A stretch of 64,000 nt of DNA from contig NZ_CP069356.1 of the NCBI RefSeq assembly GCF_016864375.1, forward strand, positions 868,001 through 932,000, written 5' to 3'. The notes below the pieces were generated by a model. That model did not search any database. It was not told where the DNA came from and saw only the letters and a program-made list of their open reading frames with translations. Below are positions 1-8,387 of this stretch, piece after piece. Origin of the DNA: Microvirga sp. VF16 (GTDB lineage Bacteria; Pseudomonadota; Alphaproteobacteria; Rhizobiales; Beijerinckiaceae). Numbering within the stretch: position 1 is the first letter of the stretch; every line of letters starts with the position of its first letter. The position numbers and the translations under genes are program-made.

Positions 1-368
1 GCAAGGCTACGTTGTCATCTATGGTGGAATGACATCCATCATCGTACCAATCAGCTCAAGCGAGCGAACGCCACAGCCACCTGGCAAGCCCCTGTGGCTG
101 TGGGGAGAGCGGCTCCAGCGACGTTCGGGCTCTGATCAGAACCCCCTGCCCTGTCTCGCTATGCGAGAAATCCGCTGCATCGACGGTAACGCGGACCTTG
201 GCCTGCGTTCAGTGCAAATTTGCAGCGTGGATCGCTCCATCTGAACACCTCAGCATGCCCTTTGGACACCGTCGTCCTACCTCTATTCTTGCCCAGAGAG
301 CCTTTCATGACGCCTTGGCACCGTTACGCCCGGGTGACGCCTTCGGATCCGCAAAAGGGATCATCGTG
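1..368. other. stretch without a convincing gene
   Basis: I see no open frame here with a ribosome site and protein-like composition. A possible 71-codon frame on the plus strand has no recognisable similarity and is probably chance. The region may hold the promoter of the HTH gene that follows. Confidence 0.4.
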
Positions 369-671
369 ATGTACGAGAGACCCATCATCCCGGCACAGCT
401 GCGCGCCGGACGAGCACTCCTCGGATTATCCCAGACTGAACTCGCCGGACGCGCGTGTCTGCCCCTGCCGACCATCAAGCGAGCTGAGGCAGACGGTAAA
501 CTTGGAGCCTCGGTGGCCGCTGTGGCTGCCATCCGGGTTGCTCTGGAGGATCAGGGCGTGATCTTTCTCGAGGCTGCAGGAGGTGAAGGGCCCGGCGTTC
601 GCCTGCGCAGCTTTGGGCTACCTGACGAGGGCCTGAGACCCAACCAGCTGACGAGCGACAACGATCTCTAA
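369..671 (+). CDS. XRE-family helix-turn-helix regulator, 100 aa
   Basis: A small DNA-binding protein. Residues about 8-60 form a Cro/C1-type helix-turn-helix: the segment LRAGRALLGLSQTELAGRA is followed by LPLPTIKRAEA, which is the usual helix 2 and recognition helix pattern. The tail (GVIFLEAAGGEGPGVRLR) is typical of short alphaproteobacterial XRE proteins. The frame is open further upstream, but ATG 369 is preferred because AAAGGGA lies just before it and the HTH begins at once. Targets are unknown. It could be a single-domain regulator or an antitoxin-like protein, but no toxin partner is adjacent. Confidence 0.75.
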   Translation: MYERPIIPAQLRAGRALLGLSQTELAGRACLPLPTIKRAEADGKLGASVAAVAAIRVALEDQGVIFLEAAGGEGPGVRLRSFGLPDEGLRPNQLTSDNDL

Positions 672-754
672 CCTAACGACTGCCAACTGCGTCAGCTCTG
701 TTGGAAGACAGGGAGGTATGTCAATTTGAGCCTCGTGATGCCTGGGAGCTCCTG

Positions 755-1063
755 ATGGCCTATCGGGTCCGGTGGCAACTCGTCGGACGGTCCGGGCAAC
801 CGCTGGACAGCGGCTGCGTGGGTGAAGGCTTTTGCGCTTATAACGATGCACTGGCGGCAGTGGTTGAGTTCCTGCAGCCTTACCCGGAGGTGCGCCGTTG
901 CCCGACCGAGAGCTACTGGCTGGCGCGCCGCTCGCACGAGGCTGACCTTGCGGTCTGGATTTGGGTTGAGCGTCACGAGATCGAAACGGCTGCAGGAGCC
1001 GTGGGCCCTTGGCTGCTCCTGAGTGGAGGAGTGGTCCAGGCTTCGATGCCCATGCCCGATTAG
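755..1063 (+). CDS. hypothetical protein, 102 aa
   Basis: I do not recognise the family. The product is rich in Trp and aromatic residues, has no membrane segment or signal peptide, and contains one short acidic/aromatic stretch (ADLAVWIWVERHEIE). ATG 755 has GGGAG six bases upstream. A TTG start at 701 in the same frame would add 18 residues. It lies 83 bases after the HTH gene in the same direction, so the two may be cotranscribed. Coding status is supported by the clean frame and ribosome site only. Confidence 0.5.
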   Translation: MAYRVRWQLVGRSGQPLDSGCVGEGFCAYNDALAAVVEFLQPYPEVRRCPTESYWLARRSHEADLAVWIWVERHEIETAAGAVGPWLLLSGGVVQASMPMPD

Positions 1064-1182
1064 CCGGTGTCAAGCTCGTGCCGTCGAGCACACAATGTCG
1101 ACGTGGGTTTGGCCGCTAAGTTCTTTAACCCGGTTCGAGCCACCATCAGCTTCTCTGGTGAGCATTTGTAGGAACTGAACAG

Positions 1183-1476
1183 ATGCAGGAGGGCTTGCAA
1201 CACATGAAGCTATACCGTCTCAACGTCACTGCGGATGGGGAGCCCACGGCGATTTTTGTCCTCGCCGAGGATGTGGACAGCCTTCTCCATGCGTTGGAGT
1301 CGCAGGACCACGGCGATGTCGATGAGGAGAGCCTGCTGCCTTACTTCGACGGCGAGAAAAAGCCGCGGGTGATCAGAAGCCTTGAGGAGGTCCCAGAGGA
1401 CTACCTGGACTTCGTTTGCCTGGGTGACAATCCGGAAGAATACACCGTGACCGAGTTCTTCGACACGCAGGAGTAG
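1183..1476 (+). CDS. hypothetical acidic protein, 97 aa
   Basis: An acidic soluble protein of unknown function. It begins with a short beta-strand-like segment (KLYRLNVTADGEPTAIFVLAE) and carries many Asp/Glu residues throughout, with no Cys cluster or membrane segment. AGGAA precedes ATG 1183. A second ATG at 1204 in the same frame follows AGGAGG at a longer distance, so the true start may be seven codons later. Neighbours give no hint of function. Confidence 0.6.
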   Translation: MQEGLQHMKLYRLNVTADGEPTAIFVLAEDVDSLLHALESQDHGDVDEESLLPYFDGEKKPRVIRSLEEVPEDYLDFVCLGDNPEEYTVTEFFDTQE

Positions 1477-1538
1477 ACATCCGAGTGGTGCAGGTCGCCT
1501 GAAGAGACTGGCGCCAGAGCCGAACCGGATATTCCGCA

Positions 1539-1755
1539 TCAGGCCTTTCTGAAGCGGCGTCCGCTATATGCGAGAGCAGCCCGCGCTGCATTGTGGCCTA
1601 GGGCGCCGGTGACACCACCGCCCGGATGCGTGCCCGAGCCGCACATGTACAGTCCCGCCAGCGGCGCCCGGAAGTCGGCGTCGCCCAGCATCGGCCAGGC
1701 GCCGAAGAGGTGATCGAGCGTCAGAGCGCCATGGAAGATGTTGCTGCCGATCCGC
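1539..1755 (-). pseudogene. C-terminal remnant of an FAD-dependent oxidoreductase (phytoene desaturase/PYROXD2 type)
   Basis: On the minus strand this stretch reads GSNIFHGALTLDHLFGAWPM, then GLYMCGSGTHPGGGVTGALG and HNAARAAL before a TGA at 1541-1539. This is the conserved C-terminal FAD-contact region of the PYROXD2/phytoene desaturase-like family. Upstream the same frame meets a TGA a short distance before the conserved part, and no N-terminal Rossmann motif is present nearby. Members are usually above 500 residues, so this is about a tenth of a gene and must be dead. It shows that a larger gene once lay here and was deleted. Confidence 0.8.
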
Positions 1756-2252
1756 CGTGCAGCACCAGTACTGGGTTGGATGCTGAAAGATCAGCTTTGC
1801 CGGCCAGCACGTATGCACCAGAATCCAAGGTCTGCGGCCGGGATAGATCCGCCTGTGTGCAAGAGGAAGAATTGCTGGTGCTGGCGCTTCTCGCGCAAGT
1901 CCTCCATGGCCTCAACTAGGCCATTGAGATGGTGTTGAGAGCCTAGGAGGAAGGGGCCGCACCCGAGACACGCACGCACCTCCAACCCGCACCATGCAGG
2001 GGCCTACCAACGGCGGCGTGATCTTGAGCATGTCGCACTGTTTCGGCACTGCTTAGGTTGTCTGCTAAAGCTGAGGCGCATCCAATAAAACGATGGTTTA
2101 TTCGAGCAATTGACCCGACCTCCAATAAATTGGAGGAAAGAAGCGGCCTCGTCGTTGGGATGCGTTGCTGCGGGACCGTGCCAGGCTCATCCTTCTCTTT
2201 GACGCAGCGGAAACGCTGGCGAAATTCTGATAAGCAGATGAGAGACGGACAG

Positions 2253-2654
2253 ATGACCAGCTCAGCCGCAATGCCCATGATGGGCAACATGATGCCGGGT
2301 ATGATGCCGATGATGGGCGGCATGATGCCCATGATGGGTGGAATGATGCCCATGATGGGCGGAATGATGCCTCAAATGCCGATGCCCGGCATGATGCCGA
2401 ACATGATGTCGCCCATGCAGATGGGCGGGATGATGTGCCGGATGTCCTGCGACATGGCCGCCGACGGTTCCATGACCTGCACCATGATGCCGATGGAAGG
2501 CATGTCAGCAGACATGTTCAAGATGTGCTGCGAGAACATGATGAGGATGATGGAGATGGGCATGCCCTGCATGATGATGTGCGGCGGCATGATGTTGATC
2601 GGCATGAGCTCGGCCATGGGCGCGCAGACCAAGCCGATGAAGAAGAGTGCCTAA
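2253..2654 (+). CDS. methionine-rich, cysteine-containing protein, 133 aa
   Basis: The predicted product has 53 Met and 7 Cys among 133 residues. Residues 17-37 are three exact copies of the heptad MMPMMGG, encoded by three near-identical 21-base units at 2301-2363. The second half mixes Met pairs with Cys (MMCRMSCDM, KMCCENMM, CMMMCGG). No signal peptide or membrane anchor is visible, so a cytoplasmic place is likely. Dense thioether and thiol ligands suggest binding of soft metals such as Cu(I), or a methionine oxidation sink, but this is inference. ATG 2253 is preferred; ATG 2238 is also possible and the frame stays open to 2058. Its TAA stop sits exactly at the left end of the following insertion sequence. 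Confidence 0.65.
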   Translation: MTSSAAMPMMGNMMPGMMPMMGGMMPMMGGMMPMMGGMMPQMPMPGMMPNMMSPMQMGGMMCRMSCDMAADGSMTCTMMPMEGMSADMFKMCCENMMRMMEMGMPCMMMCGGMMLIGMSSAMGAQTKPMKKSA

Positions 2655-4123
2655 GCTCGACTTTGGCCATTTTGGTGGGTGAATTGGGAGCGCGAGGCGG
2701 CGAAGCGAACGATGCGGTAGGCTAGCGGAGTTTCCGCCAAGAGACGCCGCCATGCCGGATCTGCCCGCCCGCTTCGCCGCGATCATTGTAGCCTTTGCCC
2801 CGCTCTTTCGCCACCGGACCTGGCTCCATGCCGAGATCCTGCTCGTCGGAGCCATCCTGGCGCCCGGCAAGCGCACCGTGACCAGCATCCTGCGCATCAC
2901 CGGCCTCAGCCGTGAGCGCCACTTCGTCAATTATCACCGCGTTCTCAATCGCGCACGATGGAATGGCCGCCGCGCCGCTCACCTGCTCCTTGGATTGCTG
3001 ATCAACACCTTTGTCCCAGCCGGCCCGGTGATCCTCGGTCTTGACGACACCATTGAGCGCCGCCGCGGCAAGCACATTACAGCCAAGGGCATCTACCGCG
3101 ATCCGGTGCGCTCATCGGATGCCCACTTCGTCAAAGCGTCAGGCCTACGCTGGCTTAGTCTGATGCTGTTGGCTCCGATCCCGTGGGCGGCTCGCACCTG
3201 GGCCTTGCCGGTCCTGACCGCCCTGGCGCCCTCCGAACGGTACTGCCATGAGCATGGGCAACGGCACAAGAAGCTGACCGACTGGGCGCGTCAGATGGCG
3301 CTGCAGGTGCGCCGCTGGCTGCCCGAGCGCGGGCTGGTGCTGGTGGCGGACATGGGCTTTGCGGCTCTGGAGTTGCTGGCCGCCTTGTCCCGCCAGGGCG
3401 TGATCTGCATCACGCGTCTGCGGCTGGATGCTGCCCTCTATGAGCCGGTCCCGCCGCGCCGTCCCGGAACAAACGGCCGTCCCCGCACCAAAGGCGCTCG
3501 CTTGCCGAACCTGTCTGATGTGCTGCAGCGGACGAGCACGCGCTGGCGACGCGTCACGGTGCCGGGCTGGCATGGTGAAGGGGATCGGTCGATCGAGTTC
3601 TGCTCGGCCACGGCCGTGTGGCACCATAGCGGAAGACCCATCGTTCCAATCCGCTGGGTGCTGCTGCGCGATCCACTCGGCCGTTTCTCACCGCAGGCGC
3701 TGCTGTGCACTGACCCCATGCGAGATCCCTTGCAAATCATCCGCTGGTTCATCCTGCGCTGGCAGGTCGAAGTCACCTTCCAGGAGGCCCGGGCGCATCT
3801 GGGTGTCGAGACCCAGCGGCAATGGTCGGATCGCGCCATCGCCCGCACCACGCCTTGCTTGTTCGGGTTGTTCTCGATCGTAACCCTGCTGACGGCCCAA
3901 CTCGGTCAGCGCGCCCGCACGGCTGTTTGGATCGACAGCTGGTACCGCAAGTCTCGTCCGACCTTCGCGAATGCTCTGGCCGCCGTGCGGCGGGACATCT
4001 GGCGCGAGACAGGTTTACTCAAATCCCAACGCCAGCACAAAACGCCAAAACCCTCACGAGCTCTTCAGCGATGCTTGGTTTACGCGCTCTGCCACGCCGC
4101 GTGATTGGCCAAAGTCGAGCTTA
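2652..4123 (+). mobile_element. IS701-like insertion sequence, apparently intact
   Basis: The element is bounded by a perfect 18-base inverted repeat, TAAGCTCGACTTTGGCCA at 2652-2669 and its complement at 4106-4123, and carries one full-length DDE transposase gene. The four bases next to the inner repeat GCTCGACTTTGGCCA are CTAA on the left and TTAG on the right. Both fit the YTAR target reported for IS701-type elements, but they are not identical, so a true target duplication is not proved. The left end abuts the stop codon of the Met-rich gene without changing its protein. Confidence 0.85.
2752..4104 (+). CDS. IS701-like family DDE transposase, 450 aa
   Basis: Catalyses cut-and-paste movement of the surrounding element. 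The catalytic residues are visible in order: first Asp in VILGLDDTIERR (about residue 100), second Asp in LVLVADMGFAALELL (about 200), and Glu in RWQVEVTFQEARAHLG (about 345), followed by the usual ETQRQWSDRAIARTTPC motif. Length and frame are intact, so the gene may still be active. Start ATG 2752 lies about 85 bases inside the left inverted repeat. The family name rests on recalled similarity to Methylobacterium and Microvirga elements annotated as IS701. Confidence 0.9.
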   Translation: MPDLPARFAAIIVAFAPLFRHRTWLHAEILLVGAILAPGKRTVTSILRITGLSRERHFVNYHRVLNRARWNGRRAAHLLLGLLINTFVPAGPVILGLDDTIERRRGKHITAKGIYRDPVRSSDAHFVKASGLRWLSLMLLAPIPWAARTWALPVLTALAPSERYCHEHGQRHKKLTDWARQMALQVRRWLPERGLVLVADMGFAALELLAALSRQGVICITRLRLDAALYEPVPPRRPGTNGRPRTKGARLPNLSDVLQRTSTRWRRVTVPGWHGEGDRSIEFCSATAVWHHSGRPIVPIRWVLLRDPLGRFSPQALLCTDPMRDPLQIIRWFILRWQVEVTFQEARAHLGVETQRQWSDRAIARTTPCLFGLFSIVTLLTAQLGQRARTAVWIDSWYRKSRPTFANALAAVRRDIWRETGLLKSQRQHKTPKPSRALQRCLVYALCHAA

Positions 4124-4196
4124 GTAGGCCCCCTCCGAAAGGCGCTGCCTCCCGCCGGGTGTGGCACCGCCCACTCGGGGCACAGTGATCGAACTG

Positions 4197-4829
4197 TCAG
4201 ACCGTCTCCACGTAGGTCATCACTAGGTACATGATCGCCATCACGTGGCCTGGGTTGCGGTAGATGTGCGGAACGTCGGCTTGGAAGATGATCGAGTCGT
4301 CGGCGTGGAGACTGTAAACGGAGCCGTTGACCTCGATCTCCACATCGCCGACCACGACGGTCAGGTTCTCGATTGTGCCCGCCGCATGGGCACCGGCGTT
4401 TTCTTGTGACTGCGCGGCAAGGGTGAGCTTATAAAATTCGACGCGCCGCTCCGCTTCGAAGGGAAACAACGCCCGTGAGGTGAAACTCCCGTCTGCCGAT
4501 GTGAGGATCTTTGCATTCTTCGAGCGCATGACCACTGTGCCGCTGCCCGTACTCGGGCTTGTCAGCGCCGAAAATGGGACGTTGAGCGCCCGCGCCACCT
4601 TCCACAGCAACGAAATTGTCGGGACGCTTCGCCCCAGCTCAATCTGGCTCAGCATGGCGCGGCTGACGCCAGCGAGATTTGCAAGGCGCTCTAAGGAGTG
4701 ACCACGCGAGCGGCGCAGCCGCTTGAGATTGCTGCTGACGATCTCGGCAAGTTCGTGAGCCTCACTCTCGAGATTGCCCTCGGCGTCATGCGCGACGCCG
4801 GCGAGATGATCCTTAGGCGCATCTCTCAC
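4197..4829 (-). CDS. XRE-family regulator with C-terminal cupin domain, 210 aa
   Basis: A two-domain transcription factor. Residues about 18-75 are the helix-turn-helix (LKRLRRSRGHSLERLANLAG, then SRAMLSQIELGRSVPTISLL). Residues about 125-200 form a cupin sensor barrel ending DDSIIFQADVPHIYRNPG. This architecture is common in regulators of amino acid, sulfur and small-molecule uptake. GTG 4829 is chosen because GAGG lies seven bases before it; an open frame reaches ATG 5015 but the extra 62 residues look unlike protein. It is divergent from the ABC importer at 5736, which it may control. A sulfur-type operator lies upstream at 5044-5059. Confidence 0.85.
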   Translation of the reverse strand: MRDAPKDHLAGVAHDAEGNLESEAHELAEIVSSNLKRLRRSRGHSLERLANLAGVSRAMLSQIELGRSVPTISLLWKVARALNVPFSALTSPSTGSGTVVMRSKNAKILTSADGSFTSRALFPFEAERRVEFYKLTLAAQSQENAGAHAAGTIENLTVVVGDVEIEVNGSVYSLHADDSIIFQADVPHIYRNPGHVMAIMYLVMTYVETV

Positions 4830-5043
4830 GGCGACACCTCGTCTTACCGATGCATGGGCCAAGCATTCCCAACCCAAACAGGCACGAAGAACCATACCGC
4901 AACCCAAGTCCCGGGCACAACGGCGGGCATCGGCGCCGCGGGTTGCGTTACCCCCTGGCGCTGGCGCCTCACTTCGTTGAGATCGATGATTTGTGCCGTT
5001 GCGGCCATAACCCATGCCTAGAGTTCATCAAACAGAACGCATT

Positions 5044-5059
5044 ATCCTTTATAAAGAAC
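5044..5059. promoter_or_regulatory. weak copy of the sulfur-type operator
   Basis: ATCCTTTATAAAGAAC differs at two positions in the left arm from the perfect palindrome GTTCTTTATAAAGAAC. It lies about 215 bases upstream of the XRE-cupin gene. On its own it would not be called; it is listed because four stronger copies occur elsewhere in the window, three of them beside sulfur genes. Confidence 0.4.
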
Positions 5060-5735
5060 AGATTGTCAATATAATGGAACCTTAGCAGTTGCTGCAGCCG
5101 CATCTGACTGTAATGCCTGCTGTTTTTGAGACCAGACAAGGTTCCAATTCCTGTTCTGAGCAACGAACATTTTGGCTAAAGCCCGACATGAGAGGCAGGA
5201 TCAAACTCGATCCGTCTAGGTGAATTGGGCTGAACAGATTTTGTGAAACCTAGCCCGATGGGCTCTTCGAGAGATGGCTCCGTACGATCCTTGTCATGCC
5301 TCGGTCAGTCATCTGGGTTACGAAGATACAGGGGGCAGCGAGCTTAAGCTCGAAGCTCGTCATAAGCGTGCTCAATAAACCGGCACCTTTCGCAAAAGTA
5401 TGTTCTTTCTAAAGGACATTGCTAAAGAGAAAAAATCGCCTTCAAGTGGGGCTTGAAGGGGAAAATTCTTCTCACGTGCCGAGAGATGCACCAATCATCC
5501 CGCCATGGCTGTCACTCGGCAAACCAGCTAACGAGCTCAGCCTCTTGACTTTGTTCTTTATAACGAACAACTTCTGCGCCTGACCTGGAACGCTGCCGAA
5601 GCAGATGAGAAATCGGATCGGGGGCAAAAATATGCATCAAGGAGACCTACGATGTCCCACGTAGCACAAGGGACCGCCAACGAGTTTGCTGATGGCGTGG
5701 TCAGCTCAAGCGGTGCCGTAGGGGGAGCGAACCTC
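5060..5735. promoter_or_regulatory. intergenic control region with two operator-like repeats
   Basis: This gap between the XRE-cupin gene and the ABC importer has two copies of a 16-base inverted repeat: GTTCTTTCTAAAGGAC at 5402-5417 and GTTCTTTATAACGAAC at 5553-5568. The second sits two bases after a -35-like TTGACT (5545-5550), so a bound protein would cover the promoter spacer. The same spacing is seen before cysH at 46 kb. AAGGAG before ATG 5652 could start a longer form of the importer protein. Nothing else in the gap looks coding. Confidence 0.6.
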
Positions 5736-6764
5736 ATGAAGCGTCGCACTTTCCTCGCCTGTGCCGGCATGTTGGCGACTGCCCTGATCATAAGTCCGCA
5801 AGCCCTCGCGCAGCAGGCATCGGTCACGGCGCGGGTCGGCATCATCCCGATCATTGGAACGGCGCCCTTGTTCGTGGCGCAGAACGAAGGCTGGCTGAAG
5901 CAGGGTGGCCTTGATCTCACCGTCACCACGTTCGAGTCGGGCCCCAATATGATCCAGGCGCTGGCCTCGGGCACCATCGACATCTACGTGGCCGGTGTGG
6001 CGCCGCTGGCGGTTGCTCGGTCGAAGGGCATCGATGTGCGCGTCGTTGCCGCGACGGCAACAGCTGAGAACGTGTTCGTGGCGTCGCCAAAGCTTGCCAA
6101 ATACTTCACCTCGGGCACGTCTCATGCTGCGGCGTTCAAGAACTACCGCACCGCGGAGGGCAAGCCGGCACGACTTGCAACCCAGCCGGCAGGCTCGGTT
6201 CCGAACACCACCCTGCAATATTGGCTGTGGGAGCAGGCTAAGGCCGATAAGGCCGATGTCGAGATCGTGCCCATGGGCATTGACGCGACGCAGCAGGCCA
6301 TTCTGGCCGGAGCGGTCGAGGGCGCGACTATCCGCGAGCCGGCCGTGACCATCGTGCAGGGACGCAATCCCGGCATTAAGCTGGTGGCCCTGGGCGATGA
6401 GATGTTCCCCGGCCAGCCCGGAACGGTCGTCGCCGTGTCAGGAGCCCTCCTTGAGAGGAACCCGGACGCTGTTCAGACTTTGGTGAGCGGGCTTGTGAAG
6501 GCCGCAGATCTCCTTGCGAAAACTCCTGATCGTGCTGTCCCGCCGCTGGAAGCTGCTCTCGGCAAGGGGATCGTGGACAGCGAAACGATCCGCAAGGCGC
6601 TCTCCTCACCGGCGACCAAGTTCCAGATCGATCCCCGCACGATCGTCGAGTCGTCGCGCCTCATGCAGGCTTATCAGGTCAAGCTGGGCTCTCTCGACAA
6701 GGAGCTGCCGTTCGAAGGCCTGTTCGAGCCACGCTTCTATGAGCGCGCCACCAAGAGCAACTGA
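5736..6764 (+). CDS. ABC importer substrate-binding protein (SsuA/TauA/NrtA-like), 342 aa
   Basis: Periplasmic receptor of an importer for sulfonates, taurine, nitrate or a similar small anion. It begins MKRRTFLACAGMLATALI with a hydrophobic export signal ending around ALAQQ; the RRTFL pattern resembles a twin-arginine signal. The mature part has the type 2 periplasmic-binding fold of this class (GTAPLFVAQNEGWLKQGGLD, then FESGPNMIQALASGTIDIYV). ATG 5736 has GGGGGAG upstream. An in-frame ATG at 5652 with AAGGAG would add 28 polar residues before the signal, which is less likely. The sulfur-type operator upstream favours a sulfur-containing substrate. Confidence 0.85.
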   Translation: MKRRTFLACAGMLATALIISPQALAQQASVTARVGIIPIIGTAPLFVAQNEGWLKQGGLDLTVTTFESGPNMIQALASGTIDIYVAGVAPLAVARSKGIDVRVVAATATAENVFVASPKLAKYFTSGTSHAAAFKNYRTAEGKPARLATQPAGSVPNTTLQYWLWEQAKADKADVEIVPMGIDATQQAILAGAVEGATIREPAVTIVQGRNPGIKLVALGDEMFPGQPGTVVAVSGALLERNPDAVQTLVSGLVKAADLLAKTPDRAVPPLEAALGKGIVDSETIRKALSSPATKFQIDPRTIVESSRLMQAYQVKLGSLDKELPFEGLFEPRFYERATKSN

Positions 6765-6770
6765 TCGTTG

Positions 6771-7514
6771 ATGCGCCTTCTCCTGCTTTCGTGCCTCGGC
6801 CTCCTCATCTTTCTCGGATTGTGGGAGGCCATTCCGCGTCTGGGCCTCGTCAATGCGGCGATGCTGCCTGGTCCCAGCGCCATTCCCCCGGCTTTGATGA
6901 AGGAAGTCACGAGTGGTGCCTGGCTGACAGCCGTAACCAGCAGCCTCAGCCACTATGTCGTCGGACTGAGCGTTGGCGCCGGACTTGGCGTTGCCCTTGG
7001 CATCGTCACGGGCATGTACCGAAGCGCGGAAGGCTTCACGGCCTGGATTGTGCGTGTGCTGCGGCCGATTCCGGGTCTGGCCTGGGTTCCGTTCGCCATC
7101 ATCTGGTTCGGCGTCAGCACGCCGGCGGCCGTGTTCATCATCGCCGTCGGCGTGTTCTGGATCGTCTACTTCGCGGCTCATGGCGCCGTGCGCACGGTAG
7201 ACCGCGACCTCGTGGAGGTGGCGGAGGCTTTCGGGTTTCATTCCGGCTTGCGGCGCCTGCAGAAGATCCTGCTTCCCGCTGCCACTCCCGGCATTCTGGT
7301 CGGCCTGCGCACCGCTCTCGGGCAGGCGTGGATGGCCGTCGTAGCCGCCGAGATTTTTGGCGTGAGCGGCCTGGGCCAGCGCATGATGCAGGCGTCCAGC
7401 CTTCTCGCGACCGATGTGGTCGTCGTCTATATGCTGACCATGGCAGCCCTGTATGGGCTCTTCGACACGGCTTTCGTGGCCCTGCAAGGATGGCTGTTAC
7501 GATGGAAAGCGTGA
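6771..7514 (+). CDS. ABC importer permease (SsuC/TauC-like), 247 aa
   Basis: Inner-membrane channel subunit with about six hydrophobic segments. The ATPase-coupling EAA loop is visible as VEVAEAFGFHSGLRRLQKIL followed by LPAATPGILVGLRTALGQAW, which is typical of the SsuC/TauC/NrtB group. It starts six bases after the binding-protein gene; TTG at 6768 is an alternative start. It overlaps the ATPase gene by 13 bases, so the three genes form one operon. No sulfonate monooxygenase gene (ssuD or tauD) follows. Confidence 0.9.
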   Translation: MRLLLLSCLGLLIFLGLWEAIPRLGLVNAAMLPGPSAIPPALMKEVTSGAWLTAVTSSLSHYVVGLSVGAGLGVALGIVTGMYRSAEGFTAWIVRVLRPIPGLAWVPFAIIWFGVSTPAAVFIIAVGVFWIVYFAAHGAVRTVDRDLVEVAEAFGFHSGLRRLQKILLPAATPGILVGLRTALGQAWMAVVAAEIFGVSGLGQRMMQASSLLATDVVVVYMLTMAALYGLFDTAFVALQGWLLRWKA

Positions 7515-8269
7515 TCGAGATCCGGGACCTGTCGCTCGCCTTCGCGAGAGACGGCCAGAAGACCACCGTGTTGGACCGTCTTTCATTGGATGTGCGTCGC
7601 GGCGAATTCCTCGCCATCGTCGGCCCCTCAGGGGTCGGTAAGTCCACCCTGCTCCGCGTGCTGACAGGACTTGCGCGTCCCAGTGCCGGCACGGCGCGGG
7701 TCATCGCGAAGAATCCGCAGCGCCGGCCTGTCGCCTTCGTGTTCCAGGACTCCCGTCTGCTACCCTGGCGCCGCGTGATCGCCAATGTCGCCTTCGGCCT
7801 GGAGCATCCTCATATGCCCCGTCGTGAGCGCCGGACCAAGGCTAAAAACGCACTCGAATTCGTCGGTTTGGGCCATTTGGCGCAGCGCTGGCCGCACGAA
7901 CTGTCGGGCGGACAACGTCAGCGTGTTTCCCTGGCGCGGGCCCTCGCGGTCCAGCCCGAGGTTCTGCTCATGGACGAGCCCTTCTCGGCTCTCGATGCGA
8001 TTACCCGCGAGAGCCTCCAGGACGAACTCATCCGCATCTGGCAGAAGACAGGCAAGACGATCCTGTTCGTGACGCACGACATCGATGAAGCAACCTATTT
8101 GGCGGACCGAGTCATCGTTCTCTCAGGATCCCCTGGACGGATCGTCGCCGAGCATCGCATTGACAGTCCGCACCCGCGCCAGCGTCAAGATGCAGGTCTC
8201 GCGCAGACCGCGAAAGCCCTGCGCGCCGGACTGACATCCGATATCGTCACCGATGGCGGCATGATCTAA
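7502..8269 (+). CDS. ABC importer ATPase (SsuB/TauB-like), 255 aa
   Basis: Drives uptake through the adjacent permease. Walker A is GPSGVGKST (about residue 42), the Q-loop is VFQDSRLLPW, the signature is LSGGQRQRVSLARAL, Walker B is VLLMDEPFSALD, and the switch His is in LFVTHDIDEA. VFQDSRLLPWRRV is characteristic of the nitrate/sulfonate/taurine ATPase group. The frame is open far upstream but antisense-like; ATG 7502 (or ATG 7490, four codons earlier) is the reasonable start, overlapping the permease gene. Confidence 0.9.
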   Translation: MESVIEIRDLSLAFARDGQKTTVLDRLSLDVRRGEFLAIVGPSGVGKSTLLRVLTGLARPSAGTARVIAKNPQRRPVAFVFQDSRLLPWRRVIANVAFGLEHPHMPRRERRTKAKNALEFVGLGHLAQRWPHELSGGQRQRVSLARALAVQPEVLLMDEPFSALDAITRESLQDELIRIWQKTGKTILFVTHDIDEATYLADRVIVLSGSPGRIVAEHRIDSPHPRQRQDAGLAQTAKALRAGLTSDIVTDGGMI

Positions 8270-8387
8270 ATTTGCGCTCAGGGCGTGCGCTCTTAGCATC
8301 AGAGTTTTCCCCATCCACAGATACTTAACAGGATTCTGTCATGATCCGTGAGATAGGATCAGCACCTAATCGCCTAAGGATGTGTCT

